Made by a program: the position numbers and the translations under genes
In this document: one piece after another, positions 1-7,463 of the stretch
Numbering within the stretch: position 1 is the first letter of the stretch
How the letters are laid out: every line of letters begins with the position of its first letter
Source of the DNA: Pseudomonadota bacterium
GTDB taxonomy: Bacteria > Pseudomonadota > Alphaproteobacteria > Rhizobiales > Beijerinckiaceae
Direction of reading: 5' to 3'
DNA: 26,978 nt
Assembly: GCA_023386155.1 (NCBI GenBank)
Contig: JAEWKH010000110.1
Coordinates: forward strand, 1-26,978
The notes under the pieces: generated by a model
The model's input: the letters and a program-made list of their open reading frames with translations, nothing else
Told to the model about the DNA's origin: nothing
Database searches by the model: none

Positions 1-498
1 AAGCTCCAGATCGGGCCCTTCGGACTTGCGGGACGCCGTTTCCTCCGTGTAGCCGGCCAGCGTCGTCGCGACATAGGTCGCGCCGGCCGCATGAGCCGCC
101 CGCCCCTCCTCCAGCGTGGCGATATCGGCAAAGACCTCCTTGCCGAGCTCCGCCCGGATGCGCCCGATCAGGCGGTCCACCGGCTCCCCGTCGCGAGGAC
201 GCGGCGTCGCGTCGAGGCCGATGATGTCGGCGCCCGCCCGGGCGATCTGCGCCGCCGCCTCGAACCCCGGGGTGATGTAGACCGGGAAACGGTCATCCCA
301 CACTTTGGAGATTCCGATGATCGGCAGCGACGTCACGGCGCGGATCGCCGCCACGTCGGTCTCGCCGTTGGCGCGGATGCCCCTGGCGCCGCCGGCTTCT
401 GCGGCCTTCGCTATGGCGGCCATGTGGACCGGACCATGCAGCGGGTTGTCGGCACGGGCCTGGCAGGAGACGACGAGGGCACCTTTCGGGATCAGCAT
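1..498 (-). CDS. nanE: N-acetylmannosamine-6-phosphate 2-epimerase (NanE), 3' end cut by window edge
   Basis: NanE converts ManNAc-6-phosphate to GlcNAc-6-phosphate in the cytoplasm, feeding sialic acid or ManNAc into amino-sugar catabolism. The visible 166 residues have the TIM-barrel NanE pattern: an early SCQA segment with DNPLHGP (residues 11-23), GARGIRANG (37-45), IIGISK with the probable catalytic Lys65, YITP (74-77) and IIGLDAT (92-98). The family is about 220-240 residues long, so roughly the last quarter, including the expected catalytic glutamate near residue 180, lies outside the window. The ATG at 498 has GGTGAG just upstream and starts 9 nt after the stop of the upstream permease, so it is very likely the same operon. 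NanE is the only catabolic gene here and is the main basis for guessing an amino-sugar substrate for the transporter. An alternative is another phosphosugar epimerase of the same fold, but the motifs favour NanE. Confidence 0.87.
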   Translation of the reverse strand, partial: MLIPKGALVVSCQARADNPLHGPVHMAAIAKAAEAGGARGIRANGETDVAAIRAVTSLPIIGISKVWDDRFPVYITPGFEAAAQIARAGADIIGLDATPRPRDGEPVDRLIGRIRAELGKEVFADIATLEEGRAAHAAGATYVATTLAGYTEETASRKSEGPDLEL

Positions 499-507
499 GG
501 GCTCACC

Positions 508-1362
508 TTACTTTACAGCGCCTGCCGTCATGCCCTGGATGAACTGGCGCGACAGGGCGATATAAAGAAGCGTGATGGGAGCCGCCGCGATGGTGAGGCC
601 GGCGAACAGCATGCCCCAATCGGTGGTGTACTCGCCCATGAAAGTGGTCAGCCCCTGCGGCAGGGTCTTGCGGGAATCCGTCTGGATGAAGACCAGCGGG
701 AAGAAGAAGTCGTTCCAGATCGGCACCGCGTTCTGGATGGCGGCGATCGCCATCGGCGGACGCGCCAGCGGCAGCATGACCGACCACATGATCCGAGGCT
801 CGGAGGCGCCGTCGATGCGCGCGGCGTCCTCCAGCTCCGCCGGCAGGGTACGCAGGAAGCCAGCCATGATGAACACGGTCGAGGGCAACCCGATGGCGGT
901 GTAGGTGACGATCAGGCTCCAGCGGCTGTCGAGCAGGCCCAGATCGCGCAGCAGGATGAAGAGCGGGATCACCGCAAGCTTCAGAGGCAGCATCAGGCCC
1001 GCCAGGAAGAACAGCAGGATGAAGGTGTTGGTGCGCGACTCGTAGCGCGCCACCGCGTAACCCGCCATGGTGCCGAGCACGAGGATCAGGATGATCGAGG
1101 TGCCCGTTACAAGGACCGAGTTGACGAAATAGACCGGCATCGCGGTTTCGCCGAACACCTTGGCGAAGTTCTGAACCTGCGTGAAATCGGGCAAGGCAAA
1201 GGGATGCTCGAAGATCTCGCCCGTCGTCTTGAAGGCGGAGAGCACCATCACCACGACCGGATAGAGCATGATGAAGGAGTTCGTGATCAGGATGATCTGA
1301 GCAAGCAGGACGAAGGGGATCGCCTGCCGTGTTGCCGGCGTGTCGGAGGTGATGGCGGTCAA
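508..1362 (-). CDS. Sugar ABC transporter permease, MalG type
   Basis: This is the second inner-membrane permease of a CUT1-type carbohydrate importer (284 residues). Several hydrophobic spans are visible, beginning with the segment around IPFVLLAQIILITNSF, and the cytoplasmic EAA loop that docks the ATPase reads EDAARIDGASEP followed by MLPLARPP. The open frame extends much further upstream, but that part overlaps the preceding permease gene and is arginine-rich shadow sequence. I place the start at the TTG at 1362, which overlaps the TGA of the upstream gene (TTGA) and has GGGAG about 7 nt upstream. There is no ATG or GTG in a sensible place. The overlap implies translational coupling. The protein should pair with the MalF-type permease; no cognate ATPase is seen in the window. 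Confidence 0.92.
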   Translation of the reverse strand: MTAITSDTPATRQAIPFVLLAQIILITNSFIMLYPVVVMVLSAFKTTGEIFEHPFALPDFTQVQNFAKVFGETAMPVYFVNSVLVTGTSIILILVLGTMAGYAVARYESRTNTFILLFFLAGLMLPLKLAVIPLFILLRDLGLLDSRWSLIVTYTAIGLPSTVFIMAGFLRTLPAELEDAARIDGASEPRIMWSVMLPLARPPMAIAAIQNAVPIWNDFFFPLVFIQTDSRKTLPQGLTTFMGEYTTDWGMLFAGLTIAAAPITLLYIALSRQFIQGMTAGAVK

Positions 1363-2291
1363 AACTGGATCTCCCGACGGCGCAGCCAGAGGGTCAGCAT
1401 GGACGCAAAGACGACGATGAAGAGGAACAGGAGCGTGGCGAGGGCCGAGCCCAAGCCGAAGTTCTGGATGCTGGCGCTCTGGTTGCCGAAGGCCGTGCGG
1501 TAGAAGACGAGGCCGAGCACGTCCGTGGAGCCGAAGGGCGAGCCGTCGAGTCCCACCATCACGTAAGGGATCTCGAACCAGTTGAACGCGCCGATGAAGA
1601 GCAGCGTGAACAGGATGGTCGTGCTCGGCGCCACCAGCGGCCACACGATGTTCTTCAGGAGCTGCCATTCATTGGTGCCGTCGAGCCGCGCAGCCTCGAT
1701 GACGTCAGGCGGAATGCGCTGCATGCCGGCGAGATAGACGAGCGCCGGGAAGCCGACGAAGTGCCAGGCATTGGCCAGGATGAGCGCGCCGAGCGCGGTC
1801 GAGGAATCGCCCAGCCAGGGCTTGGCCCATGAATCGAGGCCCAGAGAATAAAGGGCCTGGTTGATGATGCCGAAATTCGGGTTCAGGAAGAGCTTCCAGA
1901 GGAAGCCCACGATGATCGTCGACAGTACCACCGGCACGAAGATCGCCACGCGGTGGAAGCGGAAGCCGAAGGGCTCCTTGTAGAGCAGCCAGGCGAGAAA
2001 GAACCCGCCTCCGTTCTGGATGATCATCAGCGCGATCAGCGCATAGACGTTGTGCAGGAAGGCGTTCCACACCACCGGCGCCATGGTGGCGCCGAACAGC
2101 ACTTCCTTGAAGTTCTTCAGGCCGACGAACTCGCCGCGTGCCAGTCCCTGCCAATCGTAGAAGGCGTAGGCGAAGGCCGACAGGATCGGATAGACCACGA
2201 ACAGCGACATGAAGACGATGGGCGGGACGACGAGAAACGCCACCCATAACCGGTGCTTCAGCGTGCGGGGCTGTTGGCGCGAGACCTGCAT
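1359..2291 (-). CDS. Sugar ABC transporter permease, MalF type
   Basis: This 310-residue protein is the first inner-membrane permease of the same CUT1 importer. It has a cytoplasmic N-terminus (basic, residues 1-14), a first membrane span around residues 15-37 (VAFLVVPPIVFMSLFVVYPI), further spans, and an EAA loop EAARLDGTNEWQ followed by IVWPLVAPS near residues 197-222. Its length and layout match LacF/UgpA-type proteins. The start ATG at 2291 lies 63 nt after the stop of the binding-protein gene, and a hairpin with a T-run sits in that gap. The gene's stop overlaps the TTG start of the next permease. The substrate cannot be read from the permease itself; the neighbouring nanE suggests an amino sugar. 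Confidence 0.93.
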   Translation of the reverse strand: MQVSRQQPRTLKHRLWVAFLVVPPIVFMSLFVVYPILSAFAYAFYDWQGLARGEFVGLKNFKEVLFGATMAPVVWNAFLHNVYALIALMIIQNGGGFFLAWLLYKEPFGFRFHRVAIFVPVVLSTIIVGFLWKLFLNPNFGIINQALYSLGLDSWAKPWLGDSSTALGALILANAWHFVGFPALVYLAGMQRIPPDVIEAARLDGTNEWQLLKNIVWPLVAPSTTILFTLLFIGAFNWFEIPYVMVGLDGSPFGSTDVLGLVFYRTAFGNQSASIQNFGLGSALATLLFLFIVVFASMLTLWLRRREIQF

Positions 2292-2308
2292 GACATGCGT
2301 TCTTTCGG

Positions 2309-2344
2309 AAAAAGGCGGCGGACCTCACGGCCCCCCGCCTTTTT
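2309..2344 (-). terminator. Intra-operon hairpin with T-run (partial terminator / 3' stabiliser)
   Basis: On the minus strand a stem made of AAAAAGGCGG and CCGCCTTTTT encloses a G/C-rich loop of 16 nt, ending in five T residues. It lies directly after the binding-protein stop codon and before the MalF-type permease. Such a structure commonly lets the binding protein be made in excess over the membrane subunits, either by partial termination or by protecting the upstream mRNA. The permease genes have no other obvious promoter, so full termination is unlikely. Confidence 0.6.
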
Positions 2345-2354
2345 GCTGGTGTTC

Positions 2355-3602
2355 TTACTTCTGGAACGGCTTGTAGTAGGTCGCGATGCCCTTGTTGATC
2401 TCGGCAGCGGCCTGCTCGGGGGTCTGCTGGCCAGCGAGCATCTTCTGCACGTTCGATTGCAGCAGCACCGAGCCGCTCGGCTCCTGATAGCGGAAGCGCA
2501 CGAGCATCAGGTAGGACATGGAGTTCTCGGCGAGCTTCGCCACGTCCTGCGTGATCGGATCCTCGATCTTGATGCCCTTGATCGGCGACAGGTTCTTGAG
2601 CGTGTTGGTGAAGGCGGTGCCGTATTCCGGCGTCGCCAGGAAGCGCACGAATTTGAGCGCCGCGTCCTTCTTCTCCGTCTTGGCGTTCACCGCGTAGCCG
2701 CCGTCATAATAGGTGGCGATCAGCGCCTGGTCGCCCGCCTTCAGGACGGGAGCCGGGAACACGCCGAGGTCGAGCGTGGGGTTCTGGTTCTTGAAGTTCG
2801 CCACCTCGTAGGATCCGCCCGCGAACATGGCCGCACGGCCCGCCACGAAGAGCTGCTGCGAGGACGGATAATCCACGCCGATGAAGTTCGGCGCGAAGTA
2901 CTGGCTGATGTCCTTCAGCTTGGCGAGCGCATTGACGAAGCGCGGATCGGTGAAGTTCGCCTTGCCGGAGACGATGTCGGCCTCGAACTCCTTGCCGAGC
3001 ATGGAGGAGAGCAGGCCGCCGACGATGGTCTCGTTCTGCCAGGCCGTTGCCGTGCCGTTGGAGAACGGATTGATGTTCTTGGCCTTCAGGGCCTGGGCCA
3101 GAGCCATCATCTCGTCCCAGGTCTTCGGCGGAGTCAAGCCGTTATCCTTGAAGATCTTCTTGTTGTAGACGACGAGCTGGGCCTGCATGGCGAAGGGCAC
3201 CGCATAGACCTTGCCGTCCGAGCGCAGGGTCTCGGCGGCGAGCGCCGGCTCCGGGAAGTTCGCCAGCTCTGGCACGTTCTGCTTGTCGAGGGCGAGCAGG
3301 TAGCCGGGGGTCGCGATGGTCTCGAGGTTGCCGTAGGCGCGGACCTGGATCACGTCCGGGCCACGGCCGGCGGCGAGCGCGGTGGACAGGATGGTCTGGT
3401 AGTTCTCGGGCGCGTAGGTCTCGAACTTCACCGTGATCCCGGGCTCCTTGGCCTGGAACTGCTTGATGACGTCCTGGTAGAAGGCCTTGTCCTCCTGGCG
3501 CCAGCTCCAGAAGGTCAGCTCGGTCTGCGCCATGGCGGCGGTGCCTGAAAGCAGGAAGCTGCCCGCGGCGGCTCCCATCAGAATGCGTCGGGTCAGTTTC
3601 AT
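2355..3602 (-). CDS. Extracellular sugar-binding protein of ABC transporter
   Basis: This 415-residue periplasmic solute-binding protein (CUT1/MalE family, SBP_bac_1 fold) delivers a sugar to the permease pair downstream. The N-terminus is an export signal (MKLTRRILMG, hydrophobic core, cleavage probably after AMA before QTELTFWSW); the RR pair could also suit the Tat route. Typical family segments are the LTFWSW strand opening the mature protein, QFQAKEPGITVKFE, and the TPPKTWDEM segment in the middle. I chose the ATG at 3602 rather than the one at 3617 because GAGGGA lies about 8 nt upstream of it. The gene is second after the PP2C-type phosphatase gene, 77 nt downstream, with a 12-bp hairpin in the gap. 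Substrate is unknown; an N-acetylated amino sugar is inferred from nanE only. Confidence 0.93.
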   Translation of the reverse strand: MKLTRRILMGAAAGSFLLSGTAAMAQTELTFWSWRQEDKAFYQDVIKQFQAKEPGITVKFETYAPENYQTILSTALAAGRGPDVIQVRAYGNLETIATPGYLLALDKQNVPELANFPEPALAAETLRSDGKVYAVPFAMQAQLVVYNKKIFKDNGLTPPKTWDEMMALAQALKAKNINPFSNGTATAWQNETIVGGLLSSMLGKEFEADIVSGKANFTDPRFVNALAKLKDISQYFAPNFIGVDYPSSQQLFVAGRAAMFAGGSYEVANFKNQNPTLDLGVFPAPVLKAGDQALIATYYDGGYAVNAKTEKKDAALKFVRFLATPEYGTAFTNTLKNLSPIKGIKIEDPITQDVAKLAENSMSYLMLVRFRYQEPSGSVLLQSNVQKMLAGQQTPEQAAAEINKGIATYYKPFQK

Positions 3603-3639
3603 TGTCAGTTCCCTCATTGTTGAAGTCCTTGTCCTCCCA

Positions 3640-3672
3640 CCGCAGGGCGTGATCTTCGGCCACGCCCTGCGG
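3640..3672 (-). other. Perfect 12-bp hairpin between phosphatase and binding-protein genes
   Basis: CCGCAGGGCGTG at 3640-3651 pairs perfectly with CACGCCCTGCGG at 3661-3672 across a 9-nt loop. It lies 7 nt after the phosphatase stop and 38 nt before the binding-protein start. No T-run follows it in the direction of transcription, so it is either a factor-dependent terminator for the phosphatase gene or a processing/stability element inside a longer operon mRNA. Confidence 0.5.
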
Positions 3673-3679
3673 AATGCCT

Positions 3680-4555
3680 TCAGCCATACGGCTCCGCGGC
3701 GATGACGAGAAACGTCGCATCGTCGTGGGTTTTAACACGGGGATAAGCGCCCGCCATAAGGTCGCTTTGCTCCCTTTTCCGCAATTCCTGCATCAGATCG
3801 GCTCCCCCGCCGGCAGCGAGGCGGGCATGAAGGGTGCTGTCCGAGCAAGCCTCGAACACGTCCACGAGCCGCATGAAACCATCGGTCGCGAGCACGATGG
3901 GCTCGCCCGGCCTCACCGAGGCTTCGAACCGCAGCTCACGCCCGGCCCAGGGCCGGAGCGGGTTCACGACCCAGTAGCCGTCCGGCCGGTTGAGCCTGGT
4001 GCGGTTCTCGAGAATCTGGCGCCTGACGGCCTCGGGGATGGAGCCCGGCGCGTGCTTCTGGCCCCCCAGGGCGGCCAGCGTCCGTTTCTCGAACGGCTTG
4101 GCCCGCTCGTCCGTCCACCGGACGATCCCGGCTTCCGTCGGCACGAGGGCCACCACATCGCCCAGGAAACGCCCTTGAACCCTGACGTCGCCGGCCTCTC
4201 CCGGCTCGGCCGCGATCAGGCCGAGGCAGGCGGAAGGGGCATGGTGATCGTCAATGAACTGGACATGGGCCGTGGTCTCGCGAAAGACGGCGCCGATATC
4301 GGCTTCCAGGCGGGCCAGTACGGAGCCGGCCTCCCCTTGAGCGGCAAGCTCCATCAGCCGGTCGCCTACGAGGCCTGCGAGCCAGGCGGCGTCGCTGCCC
4401 CCGGAGGTCAGCTGCTCGTCGGACAGCCCGGTCGCCCCATCGATCACCCAGGCAAAAGGCCCATGCAGGCCGATCCCGTCCTCATTGACACGGGAGCCCG
4501 GCAGGGACATTCGGTCCAAAGACCTGAATTGGGGGATGAGGCCAGTCGCGTTCAC
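3680..4555 (-). CDS. PP2C-family serine/threonine phosphatase-like protein
   Basis: This is a predicted cytoplasmic metal-dependent phosphatase (291 residues from the GTG at 4555). The PP2C metal-binding landmarks are present in order: SRVNED (21-26), VIDGATG (37-43), SACLGL (108-113), GDVV (132-135), VLATDGF (221-227) and HDDATFLV (277-284), so the active site looks intact. No membrane segment or extra domain is seen. The start is uncertain: GTG 4555 lacks a clear ribosome site and abuts the GACCA repeats, while ATG 4510 (MSLPGSR) begins just before the first motif with a weak AGG 11 nt upstream. It heads the sugar-transport operon, 77 nt before the binding-protein gene, suggesting but not proving a role in sensing or controlling uptake. 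No partner kinase is visible in the window. Assignment to the PP2C fold is firm; its substrate is unknown. Confidence 0.86.
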   Translation of the reverse strand: MNATGLIPQFRSLDRMSLPGSRVNEDGIGLHGPFAWVIDGATGLSDEQLTSGGSDAAWLAGLVGDRLMELAAQGEAGSVLARLEADIGAVFRETTAHVQFIDDHHAPSACLGLIAAEPGEAGDVRVQGRFLGDVVALVPTEAGIVRWTDERAKPFEKRTLAALGGQKHAPGSIPEAVRRQILENRTRLNRPDGYWVVNPLRPWAGRELRFEASVRPGEPIVLATDGFMRLVDVFEACSDSTLHARLAAGGGADLMQELRKREQSDLMAGAYPRVKTHDDATFLVIAAEPYG

Positions 4556-4561
4556 GCGTTA

Positions 4562-4599
4562 ACTGGTCTCATATTGGTCGCCTCGTGTCCATACTGGTC
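4562..4599 (-). promoter_or_regulatory. Candidate operator: three GACCA-type direct repeats
   Basis: Read in the direction of the phosphatase gene, the sequence contains GACCAGT (4599-4593), GACCAAT (4579-4573) and GACCAGT (4568-4562). They are spaced 20 and 11 bp apart, i.e. near two turns and one turn of helix. Phased direct repeats of a TGGT/ACCA half-site resemble sites of GntR-family regulators; E. coli NanR binds direct repeats of a related short sequence. A similar pair occurs at 19888-19906. The regulator itself is not in the window. If GTG 4555 is the real start the repeats would overlap the translation-initiation region. Confidence 0.5.
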
Positions 4600-4713
4600 T
4601 TAAGGACTTTTCACACCCTTGCTGAAGGCCGGAAAGCTTGAGAGTGTTCAGGTTGATCGAATTTCGCACCTAGGCGTTAGTGCTTTGACGAACCTGCAGG
4701 CGAAGGAAGAGCC

Positions 4714-5031
4714 ATGGTCACCCTGGAAATAGACGGCAAGGCGGTCGCCGTGACGAACGCGGACGAGGGGCAAGCCCAAGAACTCTTTCTCAGCGAGAGC
4801 TTTAAAGATGACTTAAAGTCGTTTAAGAGCGAGGGCCGCTCCCTATGGGACGGCTCAGCTGCCTTGACGACACGGCCGGCGTCGGAACACGAGATCGATG
4901 CCTTCTATGAAGCCCTGGACGAAGAGGACGAGGTCGACGAAGACGACGAAGACTATGACGACGACCTCGACATCGATGTCGTGTTCCTGGTGTCCATCGA
5001 CGAAATAGACGACGCCGCTGCCTCCGGCTGA
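4714..5031 (+). CDS. Small very acidic protein of unknown function
   Basis: This 105-residue protein matches no family I recognise. Residues 1-15 form a short beta-like start (MVTLEIDGKAVAVTN), the middle (residues 20-65) is mixed polar sequence with a DGSAALTTRPAS turn, and residues 66-100 are dominated by Asp and Glu with a hydrophobic VVFLVSID strand near the end. The net charge is strongly negative. The ATG at 4714 has GGAAGAG a few bases upstream, a convincing ribosome site, and codon choice matches neighbouring genes. It is divergent from the phosphatase gene (158 nt apart) and 53 nt upstream of the DEAD-box helicase on the same strand, so it may be co-transcribed with the helicase, although a small hairpin lies between. 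It could be a nucleic-acid-mimicking or protein-interaction partner, but that is speculation. Confidence 0.72.
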   Translation: MVTLEIDGKAVAVTNADEGQAQELFLSESFKDDLKSFKSEGRSLWDGSAALTTRPASEHEIDAFYEALDEEDEVDEDDEDYDDDLDIDVVFLVSIDEIDDAAASG

Positions 5032-5042
5032 TCATTCTTACT

Positions 5043-5059
5043 GGAGCCCTCGGGGCTCC
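5043..5059 (+). terminator. Small hairpin after the acidic-protein gene
   Basis: GGAGCCC and GGGCTCC form a 7-bp perfect stem with a 3-nt loop, 11 nt after the stop of the acidic protein. No T-run follows, so it is at best a weak or factor-dependent terminator and may simply be a structured leader of the helicase mRNA. Confidence 0.35.
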
Positions 5060-5084
5060 CCAGACACGGTTCAGCCTTATTCAC

Positions 5085-6902
5085 ATGCCTTTTCCAAAAT
5101 CCAATCCCAGCCTCGAACGCGCCCTTGCCGAGCGAGGCTACAACGATCCGACCCCCGTCCAGGCGGCCGTCCTGCAGCCGGACGCCCTCGACCGCGACCT
5201 CCTGGTCTCCGCCCAGACCGGCTCAGGCAAGACCGTGGCCTACGGCCTCGCCATGGCCTCCACCCTGCTGGGCGATGCCGAGCGCCTCGACGCGCCGCGC
5301 GAGCCGCTGGCCCTGATCATCGCGCCGACCCGCGAGCTCGCCCTCCAGGTCAACCGGGAACTCATCTGGCTCTACGGTCCGGCCGGAGCGCGCGTCGTCT
5401 CCTGCGTCGGCGGCATGGATGTGCGCCGGGAGCAGCGGGCCCTCGCCGATGGCTGCCACATCGTGGTCGGCACGCCCGGCCGCCTGCGCGACCACCTCGA
5501 GCGCGGCCGTCTCGACACCTCGAAAATGCGCGTCGTGGTGCTTGACGAGGCGGACGAGATGCTCGATCTCGGCTTCCGAGAGGACCTGGAGTTCATCCTG
5601 GATGCGACCCCGGAGGAGCGCCGCACGCTTCTGTTCTCCGCGACCCTGCCGAGAAACATCGTCACCCTGGCGCGCCGCTACCAGCGCGAGGCCCACCGCA
5701 TCGACACGCTGGTCGAGAACGAGCCGCATGGCGATATCGAGTATCGGGCGCTCAGGATTGCGCCGAACGAGGTCGAGCATGCCGTCGTCAACGTGCTGCG
5801 GTTCTACGAGAGCCGCGGCGCCATGGTCTTCTGCCATACCCGCGAGGCAGTGCGGCACCTGCATGCCAGCCTGATCGAGCGCGGCTTCGCGGCCGTCGCC
5901 ATCTCCGGCGAGCTGACGCAGAACGAGCGCAGCAATGCCCTCCAGTCTCTGCGTGACGGGCGAGCCCGGGTCTGCGTGGCGACCGACGTGGCCGCCCGCG
6001 GCATCGACCTCCCCGATCTCGGCCTCGTCATCCATTTCGACCTGCCGAACGACCACGAGACGCTCCTGCACCGCAGCGGGCGCACGGGCCGAGCCGGGCG
6101 CAAGGGAACCTGCGTGATGCTCGTGCCCTACACGCGCCGCCGCAAGGCCGAGAGGCTGATCGACATGGCCGGCGTCGACGTGACCTGGGCCGGCCCGCCC
6201 TCGGCGGAGGAGATCCGCCTGCGCGACCGCGAGCGGCTGATGCAGGACCCGATCTTCTCCGAAGAGGTCACGGAAGAGGATCTCGCCATAGCGCGGGCGC
6301 TCCTGGCCCAGCGCTCGGCCGAGGAGATCGCCAATGCCCTGGTGCGCTTTCACCGCGCGCAGTTGCCCGAACCTGAAGAGATCATCGATGCCAGCGCGGA
6401 GCGCGAGCCGCGGCAGCGCAAGGACAAGCGCGAGCGGCAGGAGGAGCGGCAGCGCGGCTTCAAGGATAAGGGTCGGGATCGGTCCGAGGGTGGCTACGAG
6501 CGGCCGTCCGAGGACATGGTGTGGTTCCGCATGAGCGTCGGGCGGCGCAACAATGCCGATCCCCGCTGGCTCCTGCCGATCATCTGCCGCCTCGGCCATG
6601 TGACGAAGAAGGAGATCGGATCGATCAAGATCTTCGACCGCGAGACGAAATTCGAGATCGCGAAGTCCCACGCGCCCAAATTCGCCGCGGCCGCACGCAA
6701 GGCCAATGACGAGGACATCCGCATCGAGCCGGCCGATGCCGGCCCCGGCAAATCCCATGACATGAAGGCTCGTGACGGAAAGCCGTGGGACAGGCCTAAG
6801 GGCAAGGGCCCGAAGGAGAGAAGCGGCCCTCCCCCGCACAAGAAGAAGGACAGCAAGGGTCCGAAGGACCACAAGAAGCGCTCGTCCGACAAGCGCCCCT
6901 GA
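5085..6902 (+). CDS. DEAD-box ATP-dependent RNA helicase with DbpA/CsdA-type RNA-binding domain
   Basis: This 605-residue cytoplasmic RNA helicase probably acts in ribosome assembly, mRNA turnover or cold adaptation, as DeaD/CsdA does. All core motifs are intact: Q-motif region near residues 19-26 (YNDPTPVQ), AQTGSGKT (43-50), PTRELA (81-86), TPGR (130-133), DEAD (154-157), SAT (185-187), ATDVAARGID (299-308) and HRSGRTGRAG (329-338). A basic, charged linker (about 435-475) leads to a DbpA-like RNA-binding domain (about 477-550, DMVWFRMSVGRR onward), then a Lys/Arg/Pro-rich disordered tail (560-605). Length agrees with DeaD-type proteins. The ATG at 5085 sits immediately before the Q-motif region but has no strong ribosome site. 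The exact family member (DeaD versus DbpA-like) cannot be fixed from motifs alone, so no symbol is given. Confidence 0.96.
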   Translation: MPFPKSNPSLERALAERGYNDPTPVQAAVLQPDALDRDLLVSAQTGSGKTVAYGLAMASTLLGDAERLDAPREPLALIIAPTRELALQVNRELIWLYGPAGARVVSCVGGMDVRREQRALADGCHIVVGTPGRLRDHLERGRLDTSKMRVVVLDEADEMLDLGFREDLEFILDATPEERRTLLFSATLPRNIVTLARRYQREAHRIDTLVENEPHGDIEYRALRIAPNEVEHAVVNVLRFYESRGAMVFCHTREAVRHLHASLIERGFAAVAISGELTQNERSNALQSLRDGRARVCVATDVAARGIDLPDLGLVIHFDLPNDHETLLHRSGRTGRAGRKGTCVMLVPYTRRRKAERLIDMAGVDVTWAGPPSAEEIRLRDRERLMQDPIFSEEVTEEDLAIARALLAQRSAEEIANALVRFHRAQLPEPEEIIDASAEREPRQRKDKRERQEERQRGFKDKGRDRSEGGYERPSEDMVWFRMSVGRRNNADPRWLLPIICRLGHVTKKEIGSIKIFDRETKFEIAKSHAPKFAAAARKANDEDIRIEPADAGPGKSHDMKARDGKPWDRPKGKGPKERSGPPPHKKKDSKGPKDHKKRSSDKRP

Positions 6903-6913
6903 CAAGGGCGACA

Positions 6914-6939
6914 GGCCGGGGCATCGCCATGCCCCGGCC
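6914..6939. terminator. Hairpin between convergent genes
   Basis: GGCCGGGGCAT and ATGCCCCGGCC form an 11-bp perfect stem around a CGCC loop. It lies between the stop of the helicase (plus strand) and the stop of the YqjE-like gene (minus strand). There is no T-run on either side, so termination in both directions is inferred from position and stem stability alone. Confidence 0.5.
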
Positions 6940-6967
6940 CGAACGGACCTGCCCCTGAAGAGAGGCT

Positions 6968-7459
6968 CTATTCCTGCTTCTTCAAGCCCTTGATGACGGC
7001 TCCCGCCAGCGGCACGAGCAGGCTCGGCAGAACCGAGTCGAGCGGGTGGCGCACGAACCCGACCACCGCTTCCCTGACCCCGCGAACCTCGTCACGGAAC
7101 TCCGAAAACTGCTGCTGCAGGGCCTGTGCATCCGCCTCGAGGGCCTGCAGGGCGCTGTTTCGCACCTCCACGGCCAGTTCCATCTCCCGTCCCGGCTTCG
7201 ACCGCTGAGCGACGATCAGCAGCACGAGGGCCAGCAGAAGGTTGGCAATCGCGATCGCAGCCGCCGCCCAGACCGGTCCCCAGGTTTGCTGCAAGGCAAA
7301 GAACAGGGAAAGATTGGCCATCAGAAAGGCGAAAGCAGCCAGCAGCGCCGCCACGCCCCTCAGGGAGGAGCGGGTCATCATCTGCCGGACCCGAATATCC
7401 GCAATGATCGATTCGGCGCGCCACAGGACGCGAAGATTGCGGGCAACGTTGTCCATCAT
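6968..7459 (-). CDS. YqjE-like / holin-superfamily-III membrane protein
   Basis: This 163-residue inner-membrane protein has two adjacent hydrophobic spans (about residues 34-58, GVAALLAAFAFLMANLSLFFAL, and 63-84, WAAAAIAIANLLLALVLLIV). A cytoplasmic amphipathic helix rich in Gln and Glu follows (about 92-135), then a hydrophobic C-terminal segment ending in KKQE. The two-span hairpin plus helix is the layout of proteins annotated as phage-holin family / YqjE. Despite the family name there is no phage context. The ATG at 7459 has GAGAGG 8 nt upstream and follows the stop of the previous gene by 4 nt, indicating an operon of three small genes. The role is unknown; in E. coli, yqjE lies in a stationary-phase and stress-induced operon with yqjD. 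Confidence 0.8.
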   Translation of the reverse strand: MMDNVARNLRVLWRAESIIADIRVRQMMTRSSLRGVAALLAAFAFLMANLSLFFALQQTWGPVWAAAAIAIANLLLALVLLIVAQRSKPGREMELAVEVRNSALQALEADAQALQQQFSEFRDEVRGVREAVVGFVRHPLDSVLPSLLVPLAGAVIKGLKKQE

Positions 7460-7463
7460 GGCT

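Noticed and set aside
91..1503. Long plus-strand frame (470 codons) across nanE and the permease genes
   Set aside because: Composition is Arg/Asp/Glu/His-rich with no fold, and the minus strand carries clear NanE and permease proteins with the right start, stop and operon spacing.
5223..6905. Long open frame on the minus strand opposite the DEAD-box helicase (560 codons)
   Set aside because: It is the mirror of a GC-rich gene whose opposite strand rarely contains stops. It is rich in Arg, Ala, Gly and His, has no recognisable domain, and the plus strand encodes a complete helicase.
6968..7459. Prophage remnant suggested by the holin-family protein
   Set aside because: No other phage gene, integrase or att-like repeat is nearby, and the gene order with the YqjD-like protein explains it as a chromosomal envelope gene.
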